Below are positions 36,453-49,086 of a DNA stretch of 64,000 bases, one piece after another; the first letter of the stretch is position 1, and each line of letters begins with the position of its first letter. Position numbers and translations under genes: made by a program. The notes beneath the pieces were generated by a model that searched no databases, was not told where the DNA came from, and saw only the letters and a program-made list of their open reading frames with translations. Source of the DNA: Rallus limicola (Eukaryota; Chordata; Aves; Gruiformes; Rallidae). The stretch spans positions 53,817,762 through 53,881,761 of the forward strand of contig JAKCOZ010000005.1 of assembly GCA_022605955.1 (NCBI GenBank), written 5' to 3'.

Positions 36453-36584
36453 ATTACAACAAAGATGAACATGCTGCCCCGCAGCACATTTGCTACTGCA
36501 AGCACCCCAACTGTGGAAGAACTGAAAAATTATACAATCCAGCTGGGAGACCTAAGCCAAGAAGCAAACGTGGTGCATGCCCAG
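36453..36584 (+). CDS. SYNE2: SYNE2 exon 25
   Basis: 132 bp, 44 codons, phase 0 on both sides. Acceptor CCAAATGTTAG, donor gtaaaa. Encodes ITTKMNMLPRSTFATAST, then a helix TVEELKNYTIQLGDLSQEA. The 564-bp intron after it is plain. Confidence 0.84.
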
Positions 36585-37148
36585 GTAAAAATGGTGTGTC
36601 CTGGCATTGCAAAAATCCCAGGGATTCTAGACATGAGGCACTGTTAGGTCACCGTGAGTCATTGCTGATGACCACGTTGCAGATGCCATTCACTGGAGTG
36701 TGGCTTTTGCATCACATGGGCTGGAATGGAGAAATGGGCTCAGGATTTTGAGAGGAAAAATATCTGTTTTCAGCTATGATACTTCTGCTACCTGAGTCCA
36801 AAGATTGGGTAAAACTCCTCAAACTGTATAAAGCAAGGAGCCTGTGAGTGATTTCAGTAAATCTGCAGTACCGGAGCTGACAAACAAATTGTGTTGTCCC
36901 CATTCCTGAGATTAGAGACCTGTAAAGCCACAGCCACTCCCAGTCCCTAAAGGGTCATTGTCTCAGCTATGGCCTTGGCATCTCAGTATATTATATGCAC
37001 CTATCTGTCTCATCCAAGTTTGTCTCTCAGGATTTCATTAATTCCCTTTTATTGCGAGCTGACTGAAGCTCTGAACTGGTAGGAGTGAATAAGTCTTAGC
37101 TATGCCTTGGGTGAGAGTACTGAAAGCTTCTGATGTGCCTTTCCCCAG

Positions 37149-37301
37149 GACAATGTGGCAGAGGAGGTCTCTTACAATTTGGAGAAAAAATTGTTTGAGC
37201 TGTTTCTGGCAATCAGCCGATGTTTGAATAACATGGAGGAGATGTTAAACACCTCAGTCTTGTCCACCGAGGAGGCGGCTCTGCAGCAGGCTCTTTATGA
37301 G
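37149..37301 (+). CDS. SYNE2: SYNE2 exon 26
   Basis: 153 bp, 51 codons, phase 0 on both sides. Acceptor CTTTCCCCAG, donor gtaacc. Encodes DNVAEEVSYNLEKKLFEL and LNNMEEMLNTSVLSTEEA. The following 251-bp intron is plain. Confidence 0.87.
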
Positions 37302-37552
37302 GTAACCGTCCTAAAGCATCCAGGGAAGGAGAAACCTCAGTGGATTTCTATTACAACAGAATATACATGGCCTGATATTTCACCTCTGTTTTGCTGGTAT
37401 TATGCAGGAGTAATACCACCAAGTTATTTGGTATTGCACAGATTGAGGCCTTTTGCTTTAACATCAATTATCAACTTGAGTCCTGCTGCCTTTTACAGGC
37501 AAGAGTCCTTGGACAGGGACCAGTTTCACTCATGTTTCTTTCAACCCTTTAG

Positions 37553-37762
37553 ACTCTTTCTGTTGAGCTGCAAAAACTTCACGCTGATCTGAGTGAGAAA
37601 AAGGATGATCTTCTAAAGTCTGTTAGCTGTGCTGATGGGAGCACAGATGTGTTCTGTGAGTGCTTTAACAACTTGCAGGAGCATCTGGAACGAACTCAAG
37701 CTGCCACTGCTTCGAGGAGCAGCTCGATGAAAGCTGGACTGGATCATAATACCAATTATCAG
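37553..37762 (+). CDS. SYNE2: SYNE2 exon 27
   Basis: 210 bp, 70 codons, phase 0 on both sides. Acceptor CAACCCTTTAG, donor gtactc. Encodes TLSVELQKLHADLSEKKDD, a Cys-containing loop VFCECFNNLQEHLE, and a Ser/Ala-rich end. The next intron (37763-38828) has an eleven-base T run near 37867 and nothing else. Confidence 0.87.
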
Positions 37763-38828
37763 GTACTCCACTGCCAAATGCACATCTTGTTTCACAGCAT
37801 CTGTTAGACTTGTCAGTGTTAATGCATTTGGGTTACAGATGAGCAATCTATAATGGGCTTCCTCTTTTTTTTTTTTGGTACTACACAAACTTGTCTTGGC
37901 CTCTCAAGAAGCAAATTAATTTTGATGTTTACAGTGCTGTTGGCAATGGTGACTACCTTAGGTCTTGATCACAGTAGAAAAATCACACGGAGAAAGGATG
38001 GAAGCAACCTGGGATCCCATGCACACTGAGCTACAGGCTCAAGCAAATTTCTGTGTGCAGGGATTAGGTCAAGGAGTGGATTCAGGAGAGGCAGGCTTCT
38101 TCCCTTTGCTGCTGTGTCTGGTTACTTTTACCTCTGTGTTGGAGGTTGATTTCACTGTATTTACTTTTCCTTTAGATTTTGTGTGACAGTAGTAGAAGCC
38201 CTAGTTTCGCAGATTTGCATTTTTGTAGTTGTGTTTTTGAAAAGCAGATAGAAACTTTTCTATGGTGGGGTAAGTCTACTACCCATTGCTGGAAAAAATT
38301 CAGGTCAGATGCTTAGGCTGAAGTAAGGAAAGGAAAGCCTGGTCTTTGAAATTCAGTTTCTACTGTCCAGCAAAACTCCAGTGTGCTCATTATCTGCAAG
38401 TCAGCCTAGTTCTTTACTGCTGAATAAAAACCCAGGTCCTTTGAAGAACACTGGGAAGTCGTCTCCAAACAGTAGCAAGACAAGTCTTGCAATGTTTACT
38501 TAGGCAGAATCCACAGAGCTCCATCAGTTGCCAGTAATGGGCTCATTTTCTCATTTTCAGAAGAGAAGAATTTGTTTCTTTGTAAGTTAATCAGATTTTT
38601 ACATTGTGACAAAGTAATCTGCTTTCTTACACTACACAGACTACAGAATTTCCATCTCTACATTACTGCTTAAAGCCCATAATGCACACGCTTTGTTTTG
38701 CTTTTTTTAAAGAGGAAAAAAGGGACTGTTGCCATAAGAGGTAACCATTTTGTTTGCTGTGTAATTTTGCCTGGTCATTACTATATTCCTGACATGTGAT
38801 ATACCTCTGAGGTTTGTTTCTTTTGCAG

Positions 38829-38930
38829 AATGAAATCAGGCTGCTCTATGATCAGTTAATTGAGAAGAAAGCTAGTCTGCAGCAATGCTTGAATGCAATA
38901 TGTGGACATAATGTGTCTGAACAGCTTCAG
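38829..38930 (+). CDS. SYNE2: SYNE2 exon 28
   Basis: 102 bp, 34 codons, phase 0 on both sides. Acceptor TTCTTTTGCAG, donor gtaatt. Encodes NEIRLLYDQLIEKKASLQQ and ends NVSEQLQ. The next intron (38931-39986), 1.06 kb, has no recognised element. Confidence 0.86.
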
Positions 38931-39986
38931 GTAATTTCATTTGAAGGAAAGGAGAAGAGAAACTCAGCATTCACTCTTCTTTCCAGTTTTCTGCAATCTG
39001 TTAAGTTTCATATTTTCTAAAGTTTGATTCTCAGTTTGTTTTTAAGAATGGGGGAAGGAGATAGTTCAGTATTTGCCACCTTTGTTTTTTGCGGGGTTTG
39101 TTGGGGTTTTTTTAATACACCACAATCTGTAGTCAGACCTAATTCCAGTCCTAATTCCAGTTGGAGTGGCGGAACCAGTCTCTCCACAACCTCTCAGAGC
39201 AAATACACCCCACACTGTGGCAGAGAAGGAGAAGAGCTACATAAAGTACAACACTTCACACTTTTTGCCTTTTGATATGCACAGTTAGCTTTTCTTTGTT
39301 AAAATAGGACTTCAGTATTTATATCTACTCATTCAGCATTCATGAGCACTTTATTGCATGGCATTTGACCTTCATAAGGATTAGCAGAGAATTGAAATCA
39401 AATAGACTGCATATCCTCCCCAGGATGGTCATGGACCATCTGGGGATTTTTTTGTTGGTGAAGCAAAGATGGTGTCCCAAAGCTCATAACCTTGTTTACA
39501 AGCATAACTTTCTGCCAGGCTGAAAGCTATGCTCAGAACCACTGAATTAGACCACTGCCTTAGATGCATTCTGTCAGATAACCACTCTTGGAAAAGGAAT
39601 GCCAAAAGTATATGACTTCCCTTCCTTCAGAGAGAACCCATCTCAGTCCATCCCTGACTGAGTCTTTCTAATTCATAAAAAACCCCAGTATTTTCTGAGT
39701 GTATGATGCCTTTGGCTGCTATGAATTAGTGAACTGAAATGCATATTGAGTGTTGTACTGAGACATGAGACCTGAATTTCCTTCTTGGCTGTGCAACACG
39801 TACCCAGTAAGCTGTGTCATGCACAGGCTTGTCTACTTAGTTTACAAGCTCGTTGGATCTTGGGGTCTCATTGTGAATTTATGCAGTACTAGCACAGCAG
39901 AGGTCCAGCCCTGGGACTACTAGTGATAATAGATTTTTTTAATGGAACATAACTCTTCCTAATAACTTACTTTGTCCTTAATTCAG

Positions 39987-40106
39987 AAAACTGATGCCTG
40001 TGCTTTGGAGCTGGAAAACCTTGAAAACCAAGTAGCAAAATTGAGAGGCCATGGGGAAAGATTTCAGTTGCCTATCACCTTAATCCAGGAAGTTTATAAA
40101 TTAGAG
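39987..40106 (+). CDS. SYNE2: SYNE2 exon 29
   Basis: 120 bp, 40 codons, phase 0 on both sides. Acceptor CCTTAATTCAG, donor gtaaga. Encodes KTDACALELENLENQVAKL and ends LIQEVYKLE. Only 167 bp separates it from exon 30. Confidence 0.87.
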
Positions 40107-40273
40107 GTAAGAATGCAGTCGTTTCCTTTTACTGAGCAAGGTTTGATTCTTCTAAGCAAGGTATTTTTAGCATCAAAAGGTTGATGGTTATTTTGTATTC
40201 TGGGAATGTGTGTGCAGGTTTGTAGGATTCATTTGTGTCTTTCACGAGTCAGTAAACTGTGTTTACATTGTAG

Positions 40274-40474
40274 GATGTCTTGGATGACATGTGGGAGATT
40301 TTGAGAGTAAAGTATCTTGAGCTGAACAATCCAGCCGTCAGTGAAAGCCAGTATGAAGACTTACTTCATGGCTTCGCAGAGCTGGTAGCTATTGGACAAC
40401 AGAAGATTGCACAAGATCCAAAGCAACTAGCAAGAAGCAGAGCAGCTCTACAGTCTTACCTGGAAAATCACAAG
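40274..40474 (+). CDS. SYNE2: SYNE2 exon 30
   Basis: 201 bp, 67 codons, phase 0 on both sides. Acceptor TTACATTGTAG, donor gtataa. Encodes DVLDDMWEILRVKYLELN and FAELVAIGQQKIAQD, ending SYLENHK. The next intron (40475-41884) contains a (ACT)6 run at 41155-41172 and a 161-codon chance open frame. Confidence 0.87.
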
Positions 40475-41154
40475 GTATAAAATGCTTATCACATAACTGC
40501 TCAGATCAGCAGCACTGTTTTCAGTGACTGGTGTCCCTCCAGTGTTATGGAAAAGAATAGCCTCCTCATAGCTCAGGGGAGGGACTGTAGTATGTGCAAA
40601 AAATGAAACGTATTTTTTTCAGTAGACCAAAACAGAACCCACCAAGATAGAAAAGAGAAGCTGTTATTGCAGCTATGGTTTTGCTGATAAATTAAGATCA
40701 GAGTTTCAGTTTTGTCAGTCTAATATTACTTTGGTTTATCTCAGGACATACTGATATGCAGGGGAGACACATGTCCTTCTAATTGCTGGTGAAAAATCGG
40801 TAACAAGTTTCCTGAAGTTACTATCTAGCAATTGGGAGTTAAGCCTTTGCTTTCACTATTATGTGCCTTCATGGTCTGATGGAGGAAACTTGTCCATAGC
40901 AGCTCCATTTCTGGAGTGAGGATAGTTTAGATCCTCTCTGTGGCAGCACAGTGTTTCCTGTACCCAGCTACTGAATGTTTGGTGGGATATGGCTGCAAAT
41001 GCATCTGCATCCTCACTGTCCTGGTTCTTGGCAAGAAGCCCTGGCTAATGCTAGTCACTCAAAGATGTCTCTGTCATGGCAATGCCTTGTTTTAATGCTC
41101 CATATAGCTCAAACTCCCTTAAGAACTGCTTCAGGAAGCCAAGTGCTGCAAACC

Positions 41155-41172
41155 ACTACTACTACTACTACT
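41155..41172 (+). repeat. (ACT)6 microsatellite
   Basis: Six perfect ACT units within the intron between exons 30 and 31. Confidence 0.9.
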
Positions 41173-41884
41173 CCAGAGTCATGGGAAGGGGTTTTGTCAT
41201 TCAGTCATTGCCCTTAGCAAAGCAAAATGTTTTACAAAGGAAAACAATGTCTCTACAGTCTAAATATACATACATTGATTTACAGATGCAAAAGAAAACT
41301 GCAAAAGCCATTTTTTCCTGCACTGGTTATCAAGACTTACCAGGATGGTCACACAGCCTATGCTGTTCTTCGGGTATTCATACATTTCCCAAAAGCTCAG
41401 CTAGCCATAACTACATCAAACTCCTACATTATAGTTATCCCAAAGTATTATTGTGCCAGGCCTTAGGACTACTGGTAACCTTGGTGCTTGGAGTCAATTC
41501 CCATCCAGGTGAAACAGACTGGATAATGGCTTCCTGTGATAACTACCTCACACTAAACTAAATACTTATTTAAACACTTCCTTCCATCATCTTCCAACAA
41601 CATATTTTTTATGAACTGAAGGTATAAATATAGATCTTTTTCTTTAGAAACCTATAAATGAAAATAGCATATGCAACTCCTGACTCATTCCTGACTAACC
41701 ATAAAATGATCAGTAACTGCCCATCGTGGAGTGATGCAGAATTTTGGTAGAAGGCTCCTGTCTCCAGCTACAAGAGACCCTGAAATTGCTCTTCTCAATG
41801 AATCTTCTCTGTCTTCTTACTGTTGTTGTGGTCATGTGTGTATGATCTCTCTTAAAGAGCCAGCTTTAACTTGATTTTTTTCAG

Positions 41885-42058
41885 GACTTTTTCCGCAACC
41901 TCATGACTCACATGACTTTCATACAAACATTTTCGGAGAAAGTGGCTCCCTCCATCCTACAAAAGCAAGAGGAATTCTGGAGAGAGTTGATGAATGAAGT
42001 CAAATTGCTGGAGCAGAAGGCCTGCCAGTATGCTGTACACTTACAGAGCCTGCTACAG
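41885..42058 (+). CDS. SYNE2: SYNE2 exon 31
   Basis: 174 bp, 58 codons, phase 0 on both sides. Acceptor GATTTTTTTCAG, donor gtaatg. Encodes DFFRNLMTHMTFIQTFSEK and EEFWRELMNEVKLLEQKA. The 572-bp intron after it is plain. Confidence 0.88.
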
Positions 42059-42630
42059 GTAATGAGCCAAAAGGAACCCAGAGTAAAAGCTGAAGGGAAG
42101 AAGAGTTTTATCTGGGGAACCGTTTCTACAAGAGTGATTCTTTGGCTAGCAGTTTTCCTTTCCTGTCTCCATTGGACAGCGACAGTCTATTACTTGTTCT
42201 GTGTTTGTCAATAAGCTGGCTTTTTTTTCCTTGAAAACCTGTAGAAGTATACATTTAAAACCATTCCTCTGACATGGGTGGGACTTTTAGACTTCTTGCC
42301 GGAGGTTTTGAGTTCCTGGATTGACAGGAGAGCCCTTTAAGGCACAAAAATACCAGTACCACTTTAAAACAAAACCTAAAAATTGATCTTAAAATGCCCC
42401 TAGAGAACAAAAAGATTAAGTATACCACTTCAAAATAAGAAACCTTGAAAGATATTAGACAATTAGACAATTTCTAATTGTGGTGAAATCACGTCTTACG
42501 TTAATATCTGTAATATTTCCATATTCACCTGGTTTTATGTCCTGTTTCATTGAAGAGCTGCTGATGTTAGAATAAGTGTTAAGGCCTCAGACTGATGTGT
42601 GCTATGGTAATGATGTGGTGTATTTTTTAG

Positions 42631-42762
42631 GAATGGGTGGAACTTGATGATGAATGCCTAGTTATCAATAAGGAGTTAGAGGCACTTGCCTCTACCTTGC
42701 CTTCTGTGAATTTGGTTGAAGAAACAGAAGAAAGATTAGTGGAAAGGATTGCACTTCTACAG
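42631..42762 (+). CDS. SYNE2: SYNE2 exon 32
   Basis: 132 bp, 44 codons, phase 0 on both sides. Acceptor GTATTTTTTAG, donor gtattt. Encodes EWVELDDECLVINKELEAL and ends LVERIALLQ. The next intron (42763-44778) is 2 kb with a short A run near 42950 and a CR1 copy at 44314-44458. Confidence 0.87.
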
Positions 42763-44313
42763 GTATTTGTGTCTGCTTTCTGACTGGTTTTCTTTGTGGG
42801 TCTGTAGAGTTGGCAAAAAAATTAATTAGAATATGAGAAGATGGATTGCAAGGCACTGTTTCCTTTGTATCCCTGTCTCTGTGTGGATGCAAACCAGTAA
42901 CTTAGTTTTAAAAGTGGCAGATTGGGCTGCTAACTTCAGCCAGAGGCAGGAAAAAAAAAAAAGATGAAAAAAACCTCAGGACAGGTTCATTTATGACTTT
43001 AGAATATGGTCTTCAAATGCAGATATTTGGGAGAAGACCATGTGCCAGGCTATCTGGAACCCAAGGACAGCACAGAGCTTTGGGGTGAACCGAGAGCCAC
43101 TTCTCTGTAATTCAGGAACAATTTCCATGCCATGATGTAAAACAAATGGAAGAGGAGAATCAACCTGAAGCCCTATTTGCAATAGTTTGCCAGGTTTTCC
43201 AGCTCCTTTTAAAATCCTGAAAATTCAAAATGAGATGCCCTGATTTCTATCTGACCAAAGAGAGTAAAATTCCTTTTTGTATAGAATGGCACAAGGGTTC
43301 CTGGTTTGATACCAGCTGCATCTCTGATGGCAGAGCTACAACTTTACTTAGAACATCAAGTCCAGTAGGGAACCATTTATCTATCATTTAAATACATTTA
43401 AGTATAAGGATATGAAAACAGCCTTTATGGTTGTTTAATGTAAATTAAGAACTAGCGTTCAATAAACTTAATGATGTATCCTTAGAGTGCTCTGCATTCC
43501 TCACAGGGTGGACCTTCCTTGATGTTCAGAGGCCCCACTCTATTAGAAATTTTTGAATTAATGAGTCTTTGAGTCTGCATTGAGTCCAGTGTGATATGTA
43601 GATTCACTGCCTATAAAGGCAAAAAGGACTACTGTGATTTTGTCTAGGTGACTGTATGAAAGAGATCACTGGACATGCCCAGAAAATTCTGAGCCACAGG
43701 AAAGGTTGGAAATAAATAACAGTAGATCGTTACATACACAGTGCCCCTCTGGTGCGTGCGATGCCTGTCACACTGAGATGGGAGACACTCAGTATTTGCA
43801 TAGCCATTGATTGTGATGTTGCCTTATTTCCTTTGTGCTTTTAAGTTCTGAACGGGTTCTTTGCTTTCAAGTCTTTATTTGTCTTTAAAGACATGAAAAG
43901 CAAAGCAGTAGGGCTTTAGAGGATGCTTCTGGGGTGCATCCTAGCACAGGAGCTTCACGTTTTCAAGGACAGAAAATGAAAAAATTCCCTGGGGCTTACT
44001 TCCTGACAGAGAAATACCCCTATTAATAATAAATATTGTACAGATACCTTCTGCTTGGACATTATGCATCACAAAACTGTTCCATCCTGCCTTCTCCCTA
44101 GGGCTGAGCTATGTCCTGAGGGTTTTTTTTCTTTTTTTCCCTTTTGTCATATTGACCTTCCAGTGCAGTGTAGCAATGATAAAAATGATGCTTTGTTTTC
44201 ATTCATCTGTCAAAGCAAACCCAACTGCTCCTATGTCTTTTACTTAATGTCTTCACTGATTACTATTCATTCCTCCCCGCCACCTTTATTCAACAATTAC
44301 TCCGACACCTTCC

Positions 44314-44458
44314 GGTGGTAGAGGCCTCATCCCTGGAGTCAGGGTCAGGCTTGATGAAGCTCTGACCTAGTTAAAGGTGTCCTTGCTTACTGCAGGGCTG
44401 TTGGACTAGATGACCTTTAAAGGTCCTTTCCAACCTGTGGCATTCTGTGATTCTGTGA
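44314..44458 (+). mobile_element. CR1 LINE 3' tail
   Basis: TAGAGGCCTCATCCCTGGAG, CAGGCTTGATGAAGCTCTGA, GTTGGACTAGATGACCTTTA and TTCTGTGATTCTGTG form a CR1 3' end in plus orientation. Confidence 0.94.
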
Positions 44459-44778
44459 AATTTTTTATATAGAATAAAGCCAGAAAGCCCTGTCAGAACA
44501 GGAGGGCAATAACTTAAGGCTGGGAACAGTCATACATGTGGACAATACAGCCAAATTCTGATAATGTATAAAATTATATTGAGATCTGTCTTGATCTATC
44601 CAGGGAAGACAAAAAACCCCAAACAACTGTGTCCTATTTGCATGTAATGAAGTGCAGATACCTTCTGTTTGGAAATAAAATATATGACAGAGGAAATGTG
44701 AGAATAAGAATTTAGAAGAAAAGATGTTTTTTTCTAGCTGTGTTTTCATTTTTTTGCAAACTTTCCATGTTCTGATAG

Positions 44779-44975
44779 CAAATCAAAAGCAGTGTTGATG
44801 AAAAACATGCCAGGCTGGACCAGACAGTGAAAGAAGGGAAGAAATTGCTGACTGCTGTGAACTGTCCAGAAATAGGAAGCCAGATTGGGAAGCTGGAAGA
44901 GCAGTGGTTGTCTTTAACCAAAAAAGTTGGCCAGGAACTACAACGGCTCCAGACATTACTCAAACTCTCAGTCAG
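44779..44975 (+). CDS. SYNE2: SYNE2 exon 33
   Basis: 197 bp, phase 0 in, phase 2 out. Acceptor TGTTCTGATAG has a weak pyrimidine tract; donor gtgggt. Encodes QIKSSVDEKHARLDQTVKE, then EEQWLSLTKKVGQELQRL, with the Trp of a helix start. The leftover AG joins exon 34's C to Ser. The next intron (44976-46037) holds nothing recognised. Confidence 0.86.
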
Positions 44976-46037
44976 GTGGGTATAATTCAGGAAGCAATTA
45001 GAGATACAGGCTAGAAGTTAGTTACTGACCTTCTATAGATGTATTTGGTGAAATGCAATAGGGATTAATACATTTCATTGCTGCTTTAACTTAAAAAATG
45101 AGAAAAAGAAAAAAAAACAAACAGTGGTGGTCAGAGAAGTGGCCCTTTATTACACAGCTGACCTCAGTGTAGACAAGTGCTTTGCTTTCTGCTTATTTTT
45201 GTAGGAACAATAGGTTGATTGCTGCTATTGCCAAGTCAGGGCATCTAGGTGAGAGTTAGGTGCACTAGGGTGCAGTTTGTGCATCAGAGGTGTTAATAGA
45301 AGCTCTGATCATGCTACCCTAAGCATTTTGGCCTGCTACAAATGCAAGCTGGCCTTGATTCCCACACAGAAGCATAATGCACCTGTCTGTGCATCTACAC
45401 TGTCCACTTTACAAACATGCTGCTTCAACTTGTGTTTTGAAGTTACCCAAAGGGGGAACACTCAACCACGCTGAACGCTTTCACGTGGCCCAAGTCAACT
45501 ATTGGTGTAGTCCTGGCACTCAGTCAGAGGCAGTTTGGGGCTCTACAGCCCAGCCCAACAGCTGATATAAAAAGCTCAGCTCTCCCTCCCCCTCATCTGC
45601 ATGTTCTGATCCCAGTCTGGCTAGACCCAGAGTATGGACAGATCTTGCCAGTTTTTGTTGATTTTCACTCCTGGTATGTATTACACACTGTATCTTGGAG
45701 CCTGCACAATCTCCTCTGGTGGTGTTGACCTCCAACAAGGCTGTGTTAATCTATGTGAACTTGTCTTGGTGATGCTGGTTGGATACAGAAATAGGACATT
45801 TTCAGGGAGGAGAGCAGACCAGCTGAAAAGAGCTGACAGGAACAGTCTCCTGTGCACCTTCAGCCGTGTTACTCATCAATCCATGCTGTAGCCATGGTTC
45901 TGCAGCATTATGTAGCAGGATAAATGCTAGAATAGCATGTGCCTTCTCACAAAGAGGAAGACAACGTGGAGGGTGAGAAATGTATCCTAGACTCAGCTAG
46001 GAGATGTATGTTTGTGTATTTTGTTCTCTCCTTGTAG

Positions 46038-46170
46038 CTACAAGAGAGACTCGGAGGAATTAATCAAATGGCTGGATTCTGCTCAGCAGAGAATGAATTT
46101 TTGGAAGGAGCAGTCTCTCAACGTGTCACAGGATCTTCCCACTATCAGGGATAACATCAACAACTTGTTG
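46038..46170 (+). CDS. SYNE2: SYNE2 exon 34
   Basis: 133 bp; one base completes Ser, then 44 codons, phase 0 out. Acceptor CTCCTTGTAG, donor gtaagt. Encodes YKRDSEELIKWLDSAQQRM, a helix with the conserved Trp, and ends NINNLL. The 884-bp intron after it is plain. Confidence 0.88.
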
Positions 46171-47054
46171 GTAAGTCAGTTCTCCTGCCAGGTTTAGACA
46201 CTTTTGAGGGGATTTTATATTTTTTCATGATGCAGAAGCTGCCCACATAATAGAGTACTGAATCACCTTGTGCCCCAAAGCCACCTCATTATCTGTGTGG
46301 GGGGCCATGATGATGGGAGGCCACCAAAGACCTTCCTTCAGATTGCAATGCCAGCCCAAATGCATAAATCAGAATGGAATCATCTAATAATACTCTCCCA
46401 GCTGCAACACATCACAGCCCAGCCACGATTTCCTGTACACCTACAGTGTAATAGTATGGTTACTGTCTTGCTCCTCATGCTGAAAACCAGATACAGCAGT
46501 TGAGCCAAGCTGATGGGCCACTTACCAACTGAACCTGGAGTGTGGGCTCTGGGAGCAGGGGCAAAGACAGGGGTTGTGAAGATGGTAAGCTGAAGTCAGG
46601 GAAAAGAAACATGCTGATTTGCATTTCCTGTCTTTGCCTGCCCCTCAGTGCTGTGCTCCTCTTGAACAGCTGGGCAGTTCAGCCCCAATGCAAGACCTGA
46701 CAGAGAGAGTCCTGCACAGTGGGAAAACAAAGCATCATGAGGGTTGCACTGATAGGTGTGATTTGGCTGGACACTCACTGACTGGGGTTGCTTACTGGAC
46801 CACAGTGTGAAATGGGGATGGGATATTCCCAATCCTTGTGGAGGAAAAGGTGGCATTCACCATTGTATCTAAGCTGGGGAGGAGAAGGTTGCCTTTGCTG
46901 ACAGAACATGTTGAGTTTAGGTTTTCTGAAATTTACAAACTTCTTAAAATCTGTTTGTTGAGGCAGTTCATCTTGTGACTGAAAACCTGGTATATCTTCT
47001 TTATTTAAATAGATACATATTTACCCTCTCTTAAATTTCTCTCATACTCCTCAG

Positions 47055-47237
47055 ACATTCTCTAAGGAAGTTGATGAAAAATCTTCCCTGAAGTCATCTG
47101 TGGTGAGCACTGCCAACCAGCTCTTCCATGTGAAACAAGCTGATACTGCAGCGCTTAGGTCATCTTTGGCAAAGTTTGAGCAGAAGTGGGGAGAACTGAT
47201 TGTACAGCTCCCAGCCATCCAAGAAAAGCTTCACCAG
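47055..47237 (+). CDS. SYNE2: SYNE2 exon 35
   Basis: 183 bp, 61 codons, phase 0 on both sides. Acceptor TACTCCTCAG, donor gtgagg. Encodes TFSKEVDEKSSLKSSVVST and KFEQKWGELIVQLPAIQEK, ending LHQ, which leads into LQMEKLPSR in exon 36. The 428-bp intron after it is plain. Confidence 0.89.
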
Positions 47238-47665
47238 GTGAGGAGAAACTGCTCAGTTTGAGCTAAATAAGTACTATGCAATGGGATTCAGTTGGCTACT
47301 CCATAAGGCCCCTGAAGCACCTCTTTCTAATTAGCTGTCTGTCTTGCATTCAGAATATCCTCAGTATTGTCCTGCAGTTTAATTATTGCAGTGCTCTTCC
47401 TGGGCTGTGTTGCACATATCTATCATCTTTACAGTTTTACATGAAAGTCTATTGCAGTGAGAAAGAACTTGATTTAAAATTACCGAATTCACAAACTTCT
47501 CTTAATTTAAATCATGTGCCCCTCTGAAGCACAGGGCTCTCTTTCAAGTTCATACCCTGATAATTGCAATTACAGTGCCTAAGCCTTTCTAAAAATACAG
47601 CTGTCATCATCCTTGATATTTCTACAAGTGGACTGGAGAGAATTCATGATATGCTTTACTCCCAG

Positions 47666-47812
47666 CTTCAGATGGAAAAACTTCCATCGCGGGAAGCTAT
47701 TGCTGAACTGATGACCTGGCTGGACCATGTGGAACAACAGCAGGGGCATGAGGAGCCAATAAATTCACAGTGTAGCGCTGCCCAACTGAGAAGCCTCCTT
47801 CAGAAGTACAAG
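47666..47812 (+). CDS. SYNE2: SYNE2 exon 36 (conserved nesprin segment)
   Basis: 147 bp, 49 codons, phase 0 on both sides. Acceptor TTTACTCCCAG, donor gtaagt. Encodes LQMEKLPSREAIAELMTWLD and ends LLQKYK. The LQMEKLPSR motif preceded by LHQ is one I associate with nesprins and supports this start. A second AG six bases in (before ATG at 47672) would drop Leu-Gln in frame. The open frame continues upstream to about 47564, but that part looks intronic. The next intron (47813-49086) has a CR1 fragment. Confidence 0.88.
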
Positions 47813-48655
47813 GTAAGTGGGAAGCTGTATGTCCAGGCCTTCTGCAGGGTGTTTGATGGAATCAGCCTACAGGCACTGTCATATCTTTCCCTGACTCTCA
47901 GGAGAGTTCCTAAATCAGTCTTAGATCTTCCTTTATAAAAACCTTTTGCTTCCATGCCACACAACACACTGCCTGCCCTGCAATACAGCTACTGCCTGCT
48001 GTGCTTTAATCTCCTTTTCCCCACGCTGTCCCATCTGTTCTGCTTGTTCTCTCTTTTACATTTAGATTATAAAATGCACTGAGCAGGAAAGCTTTGCTTC
48101 CTTAGGAAGATTGTGCTTGTGCTGTTTTAGTCTGCCCTGTCAACAAGGAATAGCTCATAATGTAGCTCCATAGCCAGGATCCATTTAACTAGAACTGGGG
48201 TTTTCAGTATTATGTTCCATCAGAAGAGATAACCTGCTAGCATCAGTGATGGAGGCTGATTGTCCTAGCTACAGGAAGGATATAAGCCATGCTTGTACCT
48301 CCACAGATGCCAGGGACCCCAACCTCAGAGCATGAATCCCTGCAAAGTCATATTTTGCCTTTTGTGTCTTAGTATAGGAGATACATAACATATATGTGGT
48401 CTATATCAGTTGGGTTTGGAAGTCGGAGGGTGAGGTGCTGTTTTTTGTACATGTACCTTCTCCACTTGTCAGCAATGCATATCCTGAGAAACAAGCTGGG
48501 ATGAAGGTCATAATTTCCTACAGGGAAGAAGCTGTGGCTTTGGTACCTCTGCTGCAGTATTCCCTGGTGGCCTTTTACTGGGTATACTAAATGCAATGAA
48601 GAGCCCTTTCATCCTCTCTCCTCCTAAGACTTTCTGAAATAAAAAGGTATTTGTA

Positions 48656-48712
48656 GAATCATAGAACAGTTTGGGTTGGAAGGGACCTTAAAAATCATAT
48701 TGTTCCACCCCT
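48656..48712 (-). mobile_element. CR1 LINE 3' tail remnant
   Basis: GAATCATAGAACAGTTTGGG followed by TTGGAAGGGACC is a reverse CR1 3' end, truncated after about 57 bp. Confidence 0.88.
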
Positions 48713-49086
48713 ACGTGCCCCCAGAAGCTCTGTCTGTTTCTTCTTCCCAAGTGAGTGAGTGTCATGTGGTGCTGCAGCCACTGGTTGTGGCTGAACCACC
48801 ACATACCCCTAGGTTTTATTCCCTGCTCCAGCACTACCTCGTTCTTACCTTCTTACTCACTTAATGATAATGATTTTCCACAAAAGTTACAATGGATGGA
48901 AAAAGCTACACAAATAAAGAATGGTAAAAATTTGGAATGATTACTGCAGCCAGGTTGCTTTCAGAAAAGCCACGGTTCAGAATAAGCCATGAATGTCCCA
49001 TAACTGTCTTGAAGCATTGTTTGAACTGTTGAGATCAAAGCTGCCCAACTAATTTTTTTACTTTTTGTTTTGTTTTTCCCCTCCAG

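Noticed and set aside
41076..41561. 161-codon open frame
   Set aside because: Intronic, contains a microsatellite-encoded Tyr run, and has no splice or protein-family support.
47564..47665. Upstream extension of exon 36 from an acceptor at 47575
   Set aside because: It would keep the frame, but inserts about 30 residues into the conserved LHQ-LQMEKLPSR junction and has a weaker acceptor.
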